Shown one piece after another: positions 8,221-17,335 of a stretch of DNA of 64,000 bases; within the stretch, counting starts at the first letter, position 1; each line of letters starts with the position of its first letter. The notes beneath the pieces are model-generated. The model had not been told where the DNA came from, did no database searches, and saw only the letters and a list, made by a program, of their open reading frames with translations. The DNA is from Laspinema palackyanum D2c. Its GTDB lineage: Bacteria; Cyanobacteriota; Cyanobacteriia; Cyanobacteriales; Laspinemataceae. The DNA lies in contig NZ_JAMXFD010000003.1 of NCBI RefSeq assembly GCF_025370875.1, positions 286,069 through 350,068 of the forward strand, written 5' to 3'. The translations under genes and the position numbers were made by a program.

Positions 8221-8578
8221 ATATTGAATTTTGTAGAATTAAGGCTATATTAATCATTGAAATGACTGGAGTTAATTTAATTTAAAATTAGCCGTTTTGC
8301 CTGAAACATTTATTGATAAAAACTGGTATATTTAAAGATATTCAAAAAGTGAATCATCAAAGATTACGGGTCAGTTAGAGAATAAACTTTTGGCCTAATT
8401 CCGAAAGAAATGCCCCCAACAGCCTTAAATCAGGGGTCTGGTTGAGAGGGAGGGAATAGGCGTCAAGGGGAGAATAAAATTGCGATCGCCTGGTTTAACT
8501 GGATACCGATAAGCGGTAAAATGCGATCGATTCTGCCCCTGCGCTTCACTCGCCTTGGGAGTCTGCACCATTTCTGTT

Positions 8579-8583
8579 GGAGG
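8579..8583 (+). promoter_or_regulatory. Ribosome binding site supporting a CTG start
   Basis: GGAGG lies 8 nt before an in-frame CTG at 8592. It lies only 2 bases inside the alternative TTG start at 8577, so it cannot serve that codon. Confidence 0.6.
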
Positions 8584-8591
8584 ATAGAACC

Positions 8592-9950
8592 CTGACTACT
8601 CGCGTAATTATTGTCCGTCATGGTCAAAGCACGTTTAACAAAGAACGGCGAATCCAAGGTCGCCTTGATCAATCCGTCCTCACCGAAAAGGGTCGCGAGA
8701 CGGCGAGTCAAGTTGCGGCAGCCCTCAGTGGCATTTCCTTTGATGCCGTCTACTGTAGTCCCCTGAAACGGGCGAAAGAAACCGCCGAGGCGATCGTTGC
8801 TGATTTGGCGGGAGACTCCAAACCCCCCGCACCCCAACCCAACGATAAACTCATGGAAGTGGACTTGCGGTTGTGGGAAGGGATGCTCAGAGAAGAGGTC
8901 CAGCAGAAGTTTGCCGAAGATTATCGCTGTTGGCAAGAAAGACCCCATGAATTTTCGATGAATGTTCCCACAGAAACCGGAACTGTGGAACATTTTCCGG
9001 TTTTAGCACTGCATGAACAGGCGAAAGAATTCTGGGAGGAAGTCTTATCTCGCCATCCCAATCAAACGATTTTAGTCGTGGGTCATAATGGAATTAATCG
9101 CTGTTTGTTGAGTACCGCCTTGGGAATTTCTCCCGAACGGTATCATTCGATTCAACAGTCCAATTGTGGGATTAGTATCCTAAATTTTGGAACCCCAAAA
9201 CCCTCCTCAAAAGGAAAACTCCCCGTCCAACTCGAATCGATGAATTTAACGAGTCATGTTGGGGAAAAAATGCCCAAACCCAGACCTGGACATATTGGAC
9301 CCCGACTGTTATTAGTTCGACATGGGGAAACCGAGTGGAACCGGCAACAGCGTTTCCAGGGTCAAATTGATGTTCCTCTGAATGATAATGGTAGAGACCA
9401 GTCTAAATGTGCCGCTGACTATTTGCAAGATGTGCAAATCGATTTTGCTGTGAGTAGTTCCATGTTGCGTCCCAAAGAAACAGCGGAAATTATCTTGCAA
9501 AACCATCCCAACGTTGAATTAAAAGTGGATGATTTGTTGCGAGAAATCAGTCATGGACTTTGGGAAGGAAAGTTTGAATCCGAAATCGAAACCGACTTTC
9601 CCGGAATGTTAGACCAATGGAAAGATAACCCGGAATCGGTGCAGATGCCGGAAGGGGAAAATTTGGAACAGGTGTGGGAACGGAGTATTCAGGCATGGAA
9701 TGCGATCGTCAAAGCTGCTAAACCTGGAACAACGGGATTAGTCGTTGCTCATGATGCGATTAATAAAGCGCTGTTATGCCATTTCTTTGGTCTGGGTCCT
9801 GAGCATTTTTGGAACTTTAAACAAGGGAATGGTGCAATTACAGTGATTGACTACACCCTAGGACCGGATCACCCGCCAGTGTTAGAAGCGATTAATATTA
9901 CGACGCACTTTGGTGGAATTTTGGACAAGACAGCGGCAGGTGCATTGTAA
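8592..9950 (+). CDS. Two-domain histidine phosphatase (phosphoglycerate mutase-like)
   Basis: About 452 residues with two tandem histidine phosphatase domains. Domain 1 has RHGQSTFNKERRIQG (catalytic His10) and a second His in VVGHNGINR; domain 2 has RHGETEWNRQQRFQG (His244) and VVAHDAINK. Both active sites look intact. The family includes cyanobacterial metal-independent phosphoserine phosphatases as well as mutases, so a phosphatase acting on a small phosphorylated metabolite is likely, and serine biosynthesis is one candidate. The start is unusual: the only good ribosome site (GGAGG, 8579-8583) serves a CTG codon at 8592, giving LTTRVIIVRHGQ, which matches the common start of homologues. 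The alternative TTG at 8577 would add five residues and has no ribosome site. Confidence 0.92.
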   Translation: MTTRVIIVRHGQSTFNKERRIQGRLDQSVLTEKGRETASQVAAALSGISFDAVYCSPLKRAKETAEAIVADLAGDSKPPAPQPNDKLMEVDLRLWEGMLREEVQQKFAEDYRCWQERPHEFSMNVPTETGTVEHFPVLALHEQAKEFWEEVLSRHPNQTILVVGHNGINRCLLSTALGISPERYHSIQQSNCGISILNFGTPKPSSKGKLPVQLESMNLTSHVGEKMPKPRPGHIGPRLLLVRHGETEWNRQQRFQGQIDVPLNDNGRDQSKCAADYLQDVQIDFAVSSSMLRPKETAEIILQNHPNVELKVDDLLREISHGLWEGKFESEIETDFPGMLDQWKDNPESVQMPEGENLEQVWERSIQAWNAIVKAAKPGTTGLVVAHDAINKALLCHFFGLGPEHFWNFKQGNGAITVIDYTLGPDHPPVLEAINITTHFGGILDKTAAGAL

Positions 9951-10055
9951 TCCTAAAACTTGGATTAAATTTGGACCAATCTAGGGTTTTCAATCCCTCC
10001 CCAATGCACCGGGGAGGGAACAGGAGAGGAAAAGATTGATAGTGTTTGCTGTTGA

Positions 10056-11372
10056 GTGTTGACTGTGAATGAACTGCTGCAACAAGTTCGGATAATTAAC
10101 CCGGTTTCGGGAGAGGATACGATCGCCGATGTGTGGATTGCCAACGGTGCGATCGCGCAAATAGCGCCAGAAATTGCTGACTGGGGGAGTGATACTCAAG
10201 TACGGAATTGCCAGGGATTAATCTTAGGTCCCGGTTTAGTGGATCTGTATAGTCACAGTGGCGAACCCGGATTTGAGGAACGCGAAACCTTAACTTCATT
10301 GATGCAATCGGCAAGAAGTGGAGGCTTTACTCAGGTGGCAATTTTGCCAGATACTCATCCACCCGTAGACAATCCTGGGGGATTAGCATTTTTGCAACAA
10401 AAAGTCCAAGGGATTAAAACCTTGAATGACTTGTTGCCTCTCCCCACTCCTTCTCTGCCAAATCTGCATTTTTGGGGTGCATTAACCCTGGGGGTGAAGG
10501 GAGAACAAATGACAGAATTAGCCGAATTAGAGGCATCTGGCATTGTGGGATTTGCCGATGGTCAACCCATTGCTGATTTAGCACTGCTGAGGCGGATTCT
10601 GGAATATTTGCAACCCTTGGGTAAACCTGTGGCACTGTGGGCTTGTAGTCGTAAGTTAGCAGGAGATGGGGTAGTGCGGGAAGGGACTGCCTCGATTCGC
10701 TTGGGATTGCCAGGGAATCCAGCGATCGCAGAAACCTCGGCATTAGCAGCATTGCTGGAAATTGTTGCAGCAACGGGAACGCCGGTTCATATCATGCGGG
10801 TATCTACCCAACGCGGTGTGCAACTGATTGAATCTGCCAAGGCGCAAGGATTACCCATCACTGCGAGTACCTCCTGGATGCACTTGCTGGTGAATGCTGC
10901 ACAGATTAACAATCCAGAGATTTTTACTCCCTACTGTCCCAGTCTGCACTTAGAACCGCCTATTGGGAATCCCCAGGACCAACAGGCATTGATTGCCGGA
11001 GTCAAATCTGGGGTGATTGATGCGATCGCCGTTGATCATACCCCTTACAGCTACGAAGAAAAAACCGTCGCCTTTGCCGAATCCCCTCCCGGTGCGATCG
11101 GACTAGAATTGGCATTACCGTTATTGTGGCAGCATTTAGTAACCACAGAGAAGTTATCGCCGGTGGAATTATGGCGGGGGTTGAGTAGCAATCCTGCCAA
11201 ATGCCTGCAACAAACCCCAGTGGCGATCGCACCCGGTACAGCGGCAGACTTAACTTTATTTGACCCTCAACAGTCTTGGCGGGTTACGGGAGAGAGTCTG
11301 AAATCCCTGTCAAGTAACACCCCTTGGTTAGAACGAGAGATTACAGGACGGGTGGTGGAGATTTGGTGTTAG
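10056..11372 (+). CDS. pyrC: Dihydroorotase-like protein lacking most metal ligands
   Basis: A 438-residue amidohydrolase-fold protein that aligns with type I dihydroorotases (third step of pyrimidine synthesis) by the order of its motifs. The metal-binding HxH is YSH (Tyr65, His67); the usual HAED-type motif is WACS (Trp195); the usual PHH is WMH (Met275, His276); only the Asp-His pair in VDHTPY (Asp327, His328) is fully kept. By family knowledge such changes should weaken or abolish zinc chemistry, so it may be a structural partner of aspartate transcarbamoylase, as for inactive pseudo-dihydroorotases, or have another activity. The start is uncertain: GTG 10056, TTG 10059 and GTG 10065 are all in frame and none has a clear ribosome site. 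Confidence 0.85.
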   Translation: MLTVNELLQQVRIINPVSGEDTIADVWIANGAIAQIAPEIADWGSDTQVRNCQGLILGPGLVDLYSHSGEPGFEERETLTSLMQSARSGGFTQVAILPDTHPPVDNPGGLAFLQQKVQGIKTLNDLLPLPTPSLPNLHFWGALTLGVKGEQMTELAELEASGIVGFADGQPIADLALLRRILEYLQPLGKPVALWACSRKLAGDGVVREGTASIRLGLPGNPAIAETSALAALLEIVAATGTPVHIMRVSTQRGVQLIESAKAQGLPITASTSWMHLLVNAAQINNPEIFTPYCPSLHLEPPIGNPQDQQALIAGVKSGVIDAIAVDHTPYSYEEKTVAFAESPPGAIGLELALPLLWQHLVTTEKLSPVELWRGLSSNPAKCLQQTPVAIAPGTAADLTLFDPQQSWRVTGESLKSLSSNTPWLEREITGRVVEIWC

Positions 11373-11415
11373 GGGAGAGGCGGGAGATGGGGAGGAAAGC
11401 ACCATTCTCAACTCC

Positions 11416-11541
11416 GGCGGGGGTTCAAACCCCCGCCTCATAGCTAAAGTCGGTTAAAAACCGACTAAAAAACCCACGGGATAAGACTTTCAGTCGGTTT
11501 CAACCGACTTAAGTTGTTAGGCGGGGGATTTATCCCCCGCC
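11416..11541. repeat. Four-hairpin composite repeat
   Basis: Four stem-loops in a row: GGCGGGGG/CCCCCGCC at 11416-11437, AGTCGGTT/AACCGACT at 11448-11466, AGTCGGTT/AACCGACT again at 11492-11509, and GGCGGGGGAT/ATCCCCCGCC at 11520-11541. The outer pair and the inner pair match each other, so the whole element is itself nearly mirror-symmetric. It lies between pyrC and lpdA, both on the plus strand. Confidence 0.85.
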
Positions 11542-11652
11542 GGTTGGTGCCACGGGTCCAAGATGTCAGTATTACAAACTTTCCCATCTCCCCAAAATCT
11601 TGCCTCATATCCCCCCGCCATTTAACAATGAGAACAATCAACAACGCGGATC

Positions 11653-11657
11653 AGGAG
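11653..11657 (+). promoter_or_regulatory. Ribosome binding site fixing the lpdA GTG start
   Basis: AGGAG lies 8 nt before the GTG at 11666. The longer TTG start at 11600 lacks such a site. Confidence 0.7.
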
Positions 11658-11665
11658 AAATTTCG

Positions 11666-13096
11666 GTGAGTCAAGGATTTGATTACGATTTAGTGATTAT
11701 TGGCGCAGGAGTGGGGGGACATGGTGCCGCCTTACACGCCGTAAAATGTGGCCTAAAAACGGCGATCGTCGAAGCTGGGGTGATGGGAGGCACCTGCGTC
11801 AATCGTGGCTGTATTCCCTCAAAAGCCCTGCTTGCAGCCTCGGGACGAGTGCGAGAGTTGCGGGATGCTCATCACTTGAAGACCCTCGGCATCCAACTCG
11901 GTGGCATCTCCTTCGATCGCGAAACCATCGCCAATCATGCCGATAATACCGTTTCTAAATTGCGTGGCGAATTGGTCAATAGTCTCAAACGCCTGAATGT
12001 GGATGTGATTGAAGGGTGGGGAAAACTCGCCGGAAATCAAAAAGTTGTCGTCGAAACCGCTAACGGTGAAAAGACAATTACGGCTAAAGATATCATGTTA
12101 GCACCCGGTTCCGTGCCTTGGGTTCCCCCTGGGATTGAAGTCGATGGCAAAACCGTTTTTACCAGTGATCATGCGATTAAATTGGACTGGTTACCCCAAT
12201 GGATTGCCATTATTGGCAGTGGTTATATCGGGTTAGAATTTGCTGATATTTACACTGCCTTGGGTTCGGAAGTCACCATGATTGAAGCGTTGGATAGACT
12301 GATGCCAACCTTCGATCCGGATATTGCCAAACAAGCGCAACGAGTGTTAATTGCACCTCGGGACATTGAAACTCGCGTGGGAGTTTTAGCGGCAAAAGTC
12401 ACTCCCGGTGCTCCGGTGGTGATTGAATTAATGGACCCCAAAACTAAGGAAGTTGTAGAAGTCTTAGAAGTGGATGCCTGTTTAGTGGCAACGGGACGAA
12501 TTCCGGCGACTAAAAACTTAGGATTGGAATCCGTGGGTGCAGAAACCGATCGCCGAGGGTTCCTGCCGGTGAATGATGCGATGCAATTGTTAGCTGGGGG
12601 TGAACCTGTTCCTCATGTTTGGGCGATCGGCGATGCAATGGGTAAAATGATGTTGGCACACGCTGCATCTGCACAAGGGGTTGCCGTGATTGAAAATATT
12701 TGTGGACGTCCACGAACCATTGATTATCGGAGTATTCCTGCTGCTGCCTTTACCCATCCCGAAATGAGTTTTGTGGGATTAACCGAACCCGCTGCCGAAG
12801 AATTAGGCAAAGAAGAGGGATTTGAAGTTGCCGCAGTGCGGACTTATTTCAAAGGTAATTCCAAGGCGATCGCCGAGGGAGAAACCGATGGGATTGCTAA
12901 AGTCATTTATCGCAAAGATACCGGAGAAATTCTCGGCGTCCATATTTTTGGCTATCATGCCGCTGATTTAATTCAAGAAGCTGCCAATGCGATCGCCAAT
13001 CGTGAATCCGTCAATGAATTAGCCTTTAGCGTCCATACCCACCCCACTCTTTCCGAAGTCCTGGATGAAGCCTATAAACGCGCTGCCACCGTGTAA
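11666..13096 (+). CDS. lpdA: Dihydrolipoyl dehydrogenase
   Basis: A 476-residue FAD flavoprotein (E3) that re-oxidises dihydrolipoamide with NAD+, serving pyruvate dehydrogenase and the glycine cleavage system. It shows an FAD-binding [10 protein letters not shown] near residue 13, the redox disulfide [13 protein letters not shown] (Cys44, Cys49), the NAD-binding [13 protein letters not shown], the second FAD motif VWAIGDAMG, and the C-terminal active-site HTHPTLSEV supplied to the partner subunit. The GTG at 11666 gives [15 protein letters not shown], which matches cyanobacterial homologues and has a proper ribosome site; the extra 22 residues of the longer frame are low complexity. A terminator follows. 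Confidence 0.96.
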   Translation: MSQGFDYDLVIIGAGVGGHGAALHAVKCGLKTAIVEAGVMGGTCVNRGCIPSKALLAASGRVRELRDAHHLKTLGIQLGGISFDRETIANHADNTVSKLRGELVNSLKRLNVDVIEGWGKLAGNQKVVVETANGEKTITAKDIMLAPGSVPWVPPGIEVDGKTVFTSDHAIKLDWLPQWIAIIGSGYIGLEFADIYTALGSEVTMIEALDRLMPTFDPDIAKQAQRVLIAPRDIETRVGVLAAKVTPGAPVVIELMDPKTKEVVEVLEVDACLVATGRIPATKNLGLESVGAETDRRGFLPVNDAMQLLAGGEPVPHVWAIGDAMGKMMLAHAASAQGVAVIENICGRPRTIDYRSIPAAAFTHPEMSFVGLTEPAAEELGKEEGFEVAAVRTYFKGNSKAIAEGETDGIAKVIYRKDTGEILGVHIFGYHAADLIQEAANAIANRESVNELAFSVHTHPTLSEVLDEAYKRAATV

Positions 13097-13131
13097 CCCT
13101 TCACCCTAATCGGGACAACTACTTAGGAAAA

Positions 13132-13151
13132 AGCCCGCACCAGTGCGGGCT
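13132..13151 (+). terminator. Rho-independent terminator after lpdA
   Basis: AGCCCGCAC CA GTGCGGGCT is a perfect 9-bp stem followed by TTGTGTTATTTT. It lies 36 bp after the lpdA stop. Confidence 0.85.
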
Positions 13152-13210
13152 TTGTGTTATTTTAGACATGAATAAAAATCAACAATTCATCATCAAAATA
13201 AACTGTCACC

Positions 13211-13987
13211 ATGTATGATAACATCTGTAAGTTCCTAGCGGAACATTTTAGCCTAGATTTTGCCCGATGGTTTGTGGGACAAGCCATTGAATTAACCGAA
13301 CTCAGTCTTAGGGAACTCTCCCTAGAACCGATTCGCGACGATTCCCTGATTTTACTGCAAGCGGAAAACTTTATTCTCCACCTAGAATTCCCAACCAACC
13401 CGGACCCCCAGATTCCCTTTCGGATGGCAGACTATCGTGTGAGGGTTTACGGATGCTTCCCTGAAAAAGAAATGAGACAGGTGGTGATTTACCTCAAACC
13501 CACTGACTCTCCCTTAGTCTATCAAAATCAGTTTAATTTGGATAAATTCCACCATGAATTTGAGGTGGTTCGGTTATGGGAACAACCGACAGAACTGTTC
13601 TTAAATTCACCGGGTTTACTCCCCTTTGCCGCCTTAAGTCGTACCGATAACCCCCTGGCGGTGTTAATGCAAGTGGCGCAGTCTGTGGAACAAATCGAGG
13701 ACCCAGAAGAACAGGCTAATATTGCTGCCGCTTCCTCGATTCTGGCTGAGTTAATATTGGATCAAGAATCCATTCAACGGATTTTAAGTAGGGACCTCAT
13801 GGGCGAGTCGTCCATGTATCAATCCATTTTAGACGAAGGGTTAGAAAAGGGTATCGAACAGGGTCGTCAACAAGGTTTTGAACAAGTTGCCATGAATCTG
13901 TTCCGCAGTGGAATGCCAGGGGCACAAATTATCAACGTAACGGGGTTAACTCGGGAACGAATTGAGGAACTGACAAGGGAGACTTAA
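13211..13987 (+). CDS. Rpn/PD-(D/E)XK nuclease-like protein
   Basis: A 258-residue protein of the Rpn (recombination-promoting nuclease, YhgA-like) type that is abundant in cyanobacteria. The start MYDNICKFLAEHFSLDFARW is typical. A nuclease-like core covers about residues 15-100: acidic residues in EPIRDDSLILLQ, a strand ILHLEF followed by a polar patch, and FRMADYRVRVYG. The tail ends with a Gln/Gly-rich linker (GLEKGIEQGRQQGFEQ) and a helix-turn-helix-like end (GAQIINVTGLTRERIEEL). Family members are proposed to nick DNA; no target is known here. It is flanked by its own terminator. I cannot place the catalytic Lys with certainty. Confidence 0.75.
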   Translation: MYDNICKFLAEHFSLDFARWFVGQAIELTELSLRELSLEPIRDDSLILLQAENFILHLEFPTNPDPQIPFRMADYRVRVYGCFPEKEMRQVVIYLKPTDSPLVYQNQFNLDKFHHEFEVVRLWEQPTELFLNSPGLLPFAALSRTDNPLAVLMQVAQSVEQIEDPEEQANIAAASSILAELILDQESIQRILSRDLMGESSMYQSILDEGLEKGIEQGRQQGFEQVAMNLFRSGMPGAQIINVTGLTRERIEELTRET

Positions 13988-13990
13988 AAT

Positions 13991-14018
13991 AAAAGCGGGG
14001 ATTTCAATCCCCGCTTTT
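13991..14018 (+). terminator. Rho-independent terminator after the Rpn-like gene
   Basis: AAAAGCGGGGATT TC AATCCCCGCTTTT is a perfect 13-bp inverted repeat with T-rich DNA at both ends, 3 bp after the stop codon. Confidence 0.85.
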
Positions 14019-14487
14019 TACTGAATTGGAACCTCAATAAATTGGCAAAATTTTGTCAACGATTCTATAGCGACTCTATTAGGAATTTGACGATTTGGAG
14101 AGAAAACTGACGGTTTACAACGGGATGGAGGATTAGGGGGTGGATTGAATCCCAGAGGAGAGAGGGGCATAGGGGCCAAACCTTCTCCCGCGAACAGATT
14201 CATAAACGGTGGTCCCCCTGTGTCCGGGTTATGATGCAGATGAAAGAGACAACAGCGTACCCCAGAGAAAACCCAGCCGCTAGGGAATCAGGAAATCCCA
14301 GCGATCGCAGGATTGCTCCTAAATCTAGTCATAACCCGTAGTTTTGCTCAAAAAGAGGTCCGGGGAGGAGTCATCAAGGTAGTTCAGGGAGTGGGATGAG
14401 AAAATGAGCTTGGTGAGTAGAAATAAAAGATTTTAATAGAGTCCGTTTTCCGCTACAGTGATTTATACTCTTTCTGCAAACCCACCC
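14019..14487. other. Intergenic region, no gene recognised
   Basis: About 440 bp up to the next gene. A 61-codon minus-strand frame here has no protein-like character. I see no repeats or RNA genes. Confidence 0.45.
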
Positions 14488-16245
14488 ATGCTCAATCTAA
14501 TGAAATGGTTGCGAAAGCCGATTAATTTGGTGTTAATCGGGGTCGCATCTACCCTATTTGTCATCTCTCAGATGACCGTTTCTCAAGCCTTCACCCCCGA
14601 TGAAAACCATTATGAAATCTGGGGGTCCGATCAGTCCAACTCAGTCCCTAATGTGGAAAATTTCGGCTTGCAAGGGGGATTAGTTTGGATTTGGGATAGT
14701 CAAGACCTAGAACAACAAATTGAATCAGGGGTTGCTGCTCAACCTTTAGGTTGTGATGGCCAAAATCGCCCCGGAGATGGCCCTTGTGATCTGAATGTCG
14801 TTTTTCCGCGCAACTTGGCTGAATACGACCAAAACCGCCCGACAGGGAAAACCCTAGGGGACTTACCGGGCTTTGGTCGTTTACATGGGATGTTAACTGA
14901 CCCTCAAAATAAATATCTCAATGTGAACTTATTCGCGCCAGGGGGCGGTTATGTCGGCATTATCGATGGCGAAACCAAAGAGGCGATCGCCCTATTCCGT
15001 GCCACTGCCACTAACGGCAGTGGCCCAGAACGTTCGGTGCATATGTCCTTTTGGAACTCTGACGGCAGCGCTCTATTACTAGCCAACTTAAACGGTAAAT
15101 TATTAGAACGCATTGATATCGTCCGCGATCGAGAAGGCAAAATTATTGATGCGATTTACGACAAAACCGCCTCGTTGGGTGTGGGGAAAGGAATGGAAGT
15201 CCTCGACTCCGCCAAAGTGTATCGGGGCAAAAACGCCCACAATCATGATTTACTAGGAAAAGTTGTGGGCAACTATAACCCCACAGCCCTCGCTGATTTG
15301 ACTCCCAGTGGTCAATGCAAAGAAAATGGCTGCACTGCTGAGAAAAACGCCAGCCAAGGGGGACGACCCAATAACCTCATTATTTGTCCCATTATCTCTA
15401 GCTTAGATCATGCCTACATTACCCTCGGCGCAGGGGGTCTGTTAGTCGCTAATACCAAAACCACTCCCATGAGTATTATCGGGGAATATAGCTCGGAACT
15501 CATTAACGGTGCCGGTTGTGGGGGGGTCGAAGTAGACGGCAACATCTGGTTAAATGCTGGGGTATCTGCCTCTGATGCAGGAGCAACCCAGTCCACCTTT
15601 AGTCTATACACTATCAATGATCGGGCATTTAGTAATCGTCCCAATCCGCCCAACAGTCCGGCCCCGGTTGTGGTGTATAAAGACTCCAGCAACACGGCTA
15701 CAAATGGTAACACAAGTGGAGAGGCGACGAATACCACAGGACAGTTCCCGGGGATGACGACTCGTCATGACAGTCATGGCATGGCTGCTACGGTTTCTCG
15801 AACTTATATCCACACCACGGACCGGATTCAGAACCAGATTCAGGTGTTTAACAGCCAAACCTTAGAACAGACTGACTATGACCTCACTTCAGCCGATGGG
15901 AAAGGGAATGGTGTAGGAGCTTGTGCGGCTGCTTCTATCACCGATGATTCTAACTTACCCACTAATGATCCCGCGCCTGACTTAATGGAAGCGAGTCCTG
16001 ATGGCAAGTATTTGTTTGTCGCTTTCCGGGGACCGCTTCCGGTTTCTGTGGGACACTCTTCCCAAGGGAGTTGTCCGGGGGTCGGTGTGGTTGAACTCAC
16101 GGAAAATGGGGCATCGGGTCGCTTGGTCTCGGTCCTGCGGAGTTCTAATGTAGCGGATAGTGCGATCGCCGCCCTTGCCGGATCTCATGAATATCAAGGC
16201 AAGGAACATAGTGATATGCATGGTGTCGCCATTCGTCGCAAATAA
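14488..16245 (+). CDS. Secreted protein of unknown function, propeller-like
   Basis: About 585 residues from the ATG at 14488; a GTG at 14458 and an ATG at 14500 are also in frame. A signal peptide is clear: basic MKWLRKPINLVLIGVAS, a hydrophobic core, then a cut near SQAFTPDE. The mature part is rich in Gly, Asn, Ser and His and has recurring strand patterns (GGYVGIIDGETKEAIALF; GALVWIWD-like; GKYLFVAFRGPLP) that suggest a beta-propeller. Conserved-looking His/Cys patches (KNAHNHDLL, TTRHDSHGM, EHSDMHGVAI, plus pairs of Cys) could bind metal. I do not recognise the family. It is flanked by intergenic DNA on both sides, so it is probably a single-gene unit exported to the periplasm or outside. 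Confidence 0.75.
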   Translation: MLNLMKWLRKPINLVLIGVASTLFVISQMTVSQAFTPDENHYEIWGSDQSNSVPNVENFGLQGGLVWIWDSQDLEQQIESGVAAQPLGCDGQNRPGDGPCDLNVVFPRNLAEYDQNRPTGKTLGDLPGFGRLHGMLTDPQNKYLNVNLFAPGGGYVGIIDGETKEAIALFRATATNGSGPERSVHMSFWNSDGSALLLANLNGKLLERIDIVRDREGKIIDAIYDKTASLGVGKGMEVLDSAKVYRGKNAHNHDLLGKVVGNYNPTALADLTPSGQCKENGCTAEKNASQGGRPNNLIICPIISSLDHAYITLGAGGLLVANTKTTPMSIIGEYSSELINGAGCGGVEVDGNIWLNAGVSASDAGATQSTFSLYTINDRAFSNRPNPPNSPAPVVVYKDSSNTATNGNTSGEATNTTGQFPGMTTRHDSHGMAATVSRTYIHTTDRIQNQIQVFNSQTLEQTDYDLTSADGKGNGVGACAAASITDDSNLPTNDPAPDLMEASPDGKYLFVAFRGPLPVSVGHSSQGSCPGVGVVELTENGASGRLVSVLRSSNVADSAIAALAGSHEYQGKEHSDMHGVAIRRK

Positions 16246-16334
16246 GAGCAAATTGAGGTAAACCCGCCGAGGCGGTTGGGGGACATCCCCATTTGCTCAG
16301 TGTGCCTTCATCCCTATCCTTGTCAAGGTTTATT

Positions 16335-16364
16335 TGTAGGGGCGATTCGCGAATCGCCTCTACA
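16335..16364. repeat. GTAGAGGCGATTCGCGAATCGCC palindrome, copy 3
   Basis: TGTAGGGGCGATTCG followed by CGAATCGCCTCTACA; one G-for-A change compared with copy 1. A half copy (GCGAATCGCCTCTATA) lies about 60 bp downstream. The rest of 16246-16583 shows no gene. Confidence 0.85.
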
Positions 16365-16583
16365 TTCCATCACGCTTTTGCGTCAGGAAATTTATCACCT
16401 TGACAGGGGAGAAAGCGAATCGCCTCTATATGAAATAATGTGAGAAATAAGGGCGGTATCACTTCCGGATTTCCCGTAATTTCCCCAGGCTGAAATCGGC
16501 GGCGATTTTACGGGCGATCGCTCTGAGTAGATAAACCGATTGATAGCATAAGGAATAATACTATCTTTGAGGAAGGGATAAAG

Positions 16584-17225
16584 ATGAACCCAGATAATAG
16601 CCGACCCGATCGCGAAAACGCAAACCAACCCCCATCCTGGGATTCCGAGGAAGAATACCCCGCCCGAATCCCAGAACAACCGTTAACACCCCCAAATCCG
16701 GGCATTCCCAGAGGCGATCGCCCCTATAGTCCCTCTGAACAATCCCGGAACCCGGCCATTGATGACCTGCGACGGGAACAGGAACGTCACCTTCAAAACC
16801 TTGGGGAACTACGACAAGAAGAGGCGCGATTAAGCCGACAGATTCAGGAATTACGACAACAAGAAGAACATATCCACCGCCGAATTGAAGGCATCCAATT
16901 AGAAGAAGAGGAACGGCGCATTGCTGAAGTTAGGCGCAGACTGGCTTTAAGCAAGACCAATCAAGTGATTTACTATCTGATGGGAGCATTGGGCGTCTTG
17001 TTGGTTTTGAGAGCCGTGTTGCGACTTTTAGGCGCAAATCCAGCCAACCAGTTTGCTGGATTTATTTATGCTTTATCCTCTCCCTTTGTCACGCCGTTTG
17101 AAACCCTGTTTACAACGCCAACTTTTGGAAATTCTGCTTTTGAAATCAACGCTTTGATTGCGATCGCCGTCTATGGATTACTAACTTGGCTGGTGATTCG
17201 GTTACTGGAATTAATTTGGACTTAA
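16584..17225 (+). CDS. YggT-family membrane protein with coiled coil
   Basis: A 213-residue protein. Residues 1-58 are Pro-rich and disordered. About residues 58-122 form a charged coiled coil (DLRREQERHLQNLGELRQEE; EELRRQ-type heptads). A YggT domain follows with two hydrophobic segments, about residues 130-153 and 188-210, and the signature-like ALSSPFVTPFETLF between them. YggT proteins in plants and cyanobacteria (CCB3/YLMG group) are linked to cytochrome b6 heme assembly, nucleoid or division phenotypes; a precise role here is not assignable. The start has a good ribosome site, AGGAAGGG, 7 bp upstream. It converges on ndhB. Confidence 0.85.
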   Translation: MNPDNSRPDRENANQPPSWDSEEEYPARIPEQPLTPPNPGIPRGDRPYSPSEQSRNPAIDDLRREQERHLQNLGELRQEEARLSRQIQELRQQEEHIHRRIEGIQLEEEERRIAEVRRRLALSKTNQVIYYLMGALGVLLVLRAVLRLLGANPANQFAGFIYALSSPFVTPFETLFTTPTFGNSAFEINALIAIAVYGLLTWLVIRLLELIWT

Positions 17226-17272
17226 CCCAAATTGATCCTTAATGGGGTTTGAGCAGACCCCTAAAATAGGAG

Positions 17273-17299
17273 AGAGGCAACCCCACGGGGATTGCCTCT
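17273..17299. terminator. Hairpin between convergent yggT-type gene and ndhB
   Basis: AGAGGCAA CCCCACGGGGA TTGCCTCT; the inner CCCC/GGGG extends the stem. It sits between two convergent genes and may end both transcripts, though neither side has a strong T-run. Confidence 0.5.
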
Positions 17300-17335
17300 A
17301 CAAAATATTACCGTTGATGATTGAACCGGCTTTTA

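Noticed and set aside
11416-11541. Possible insertion sequence or terminator
   Set aside because: No transposase and no T-run; it is better described as a structured repeat.
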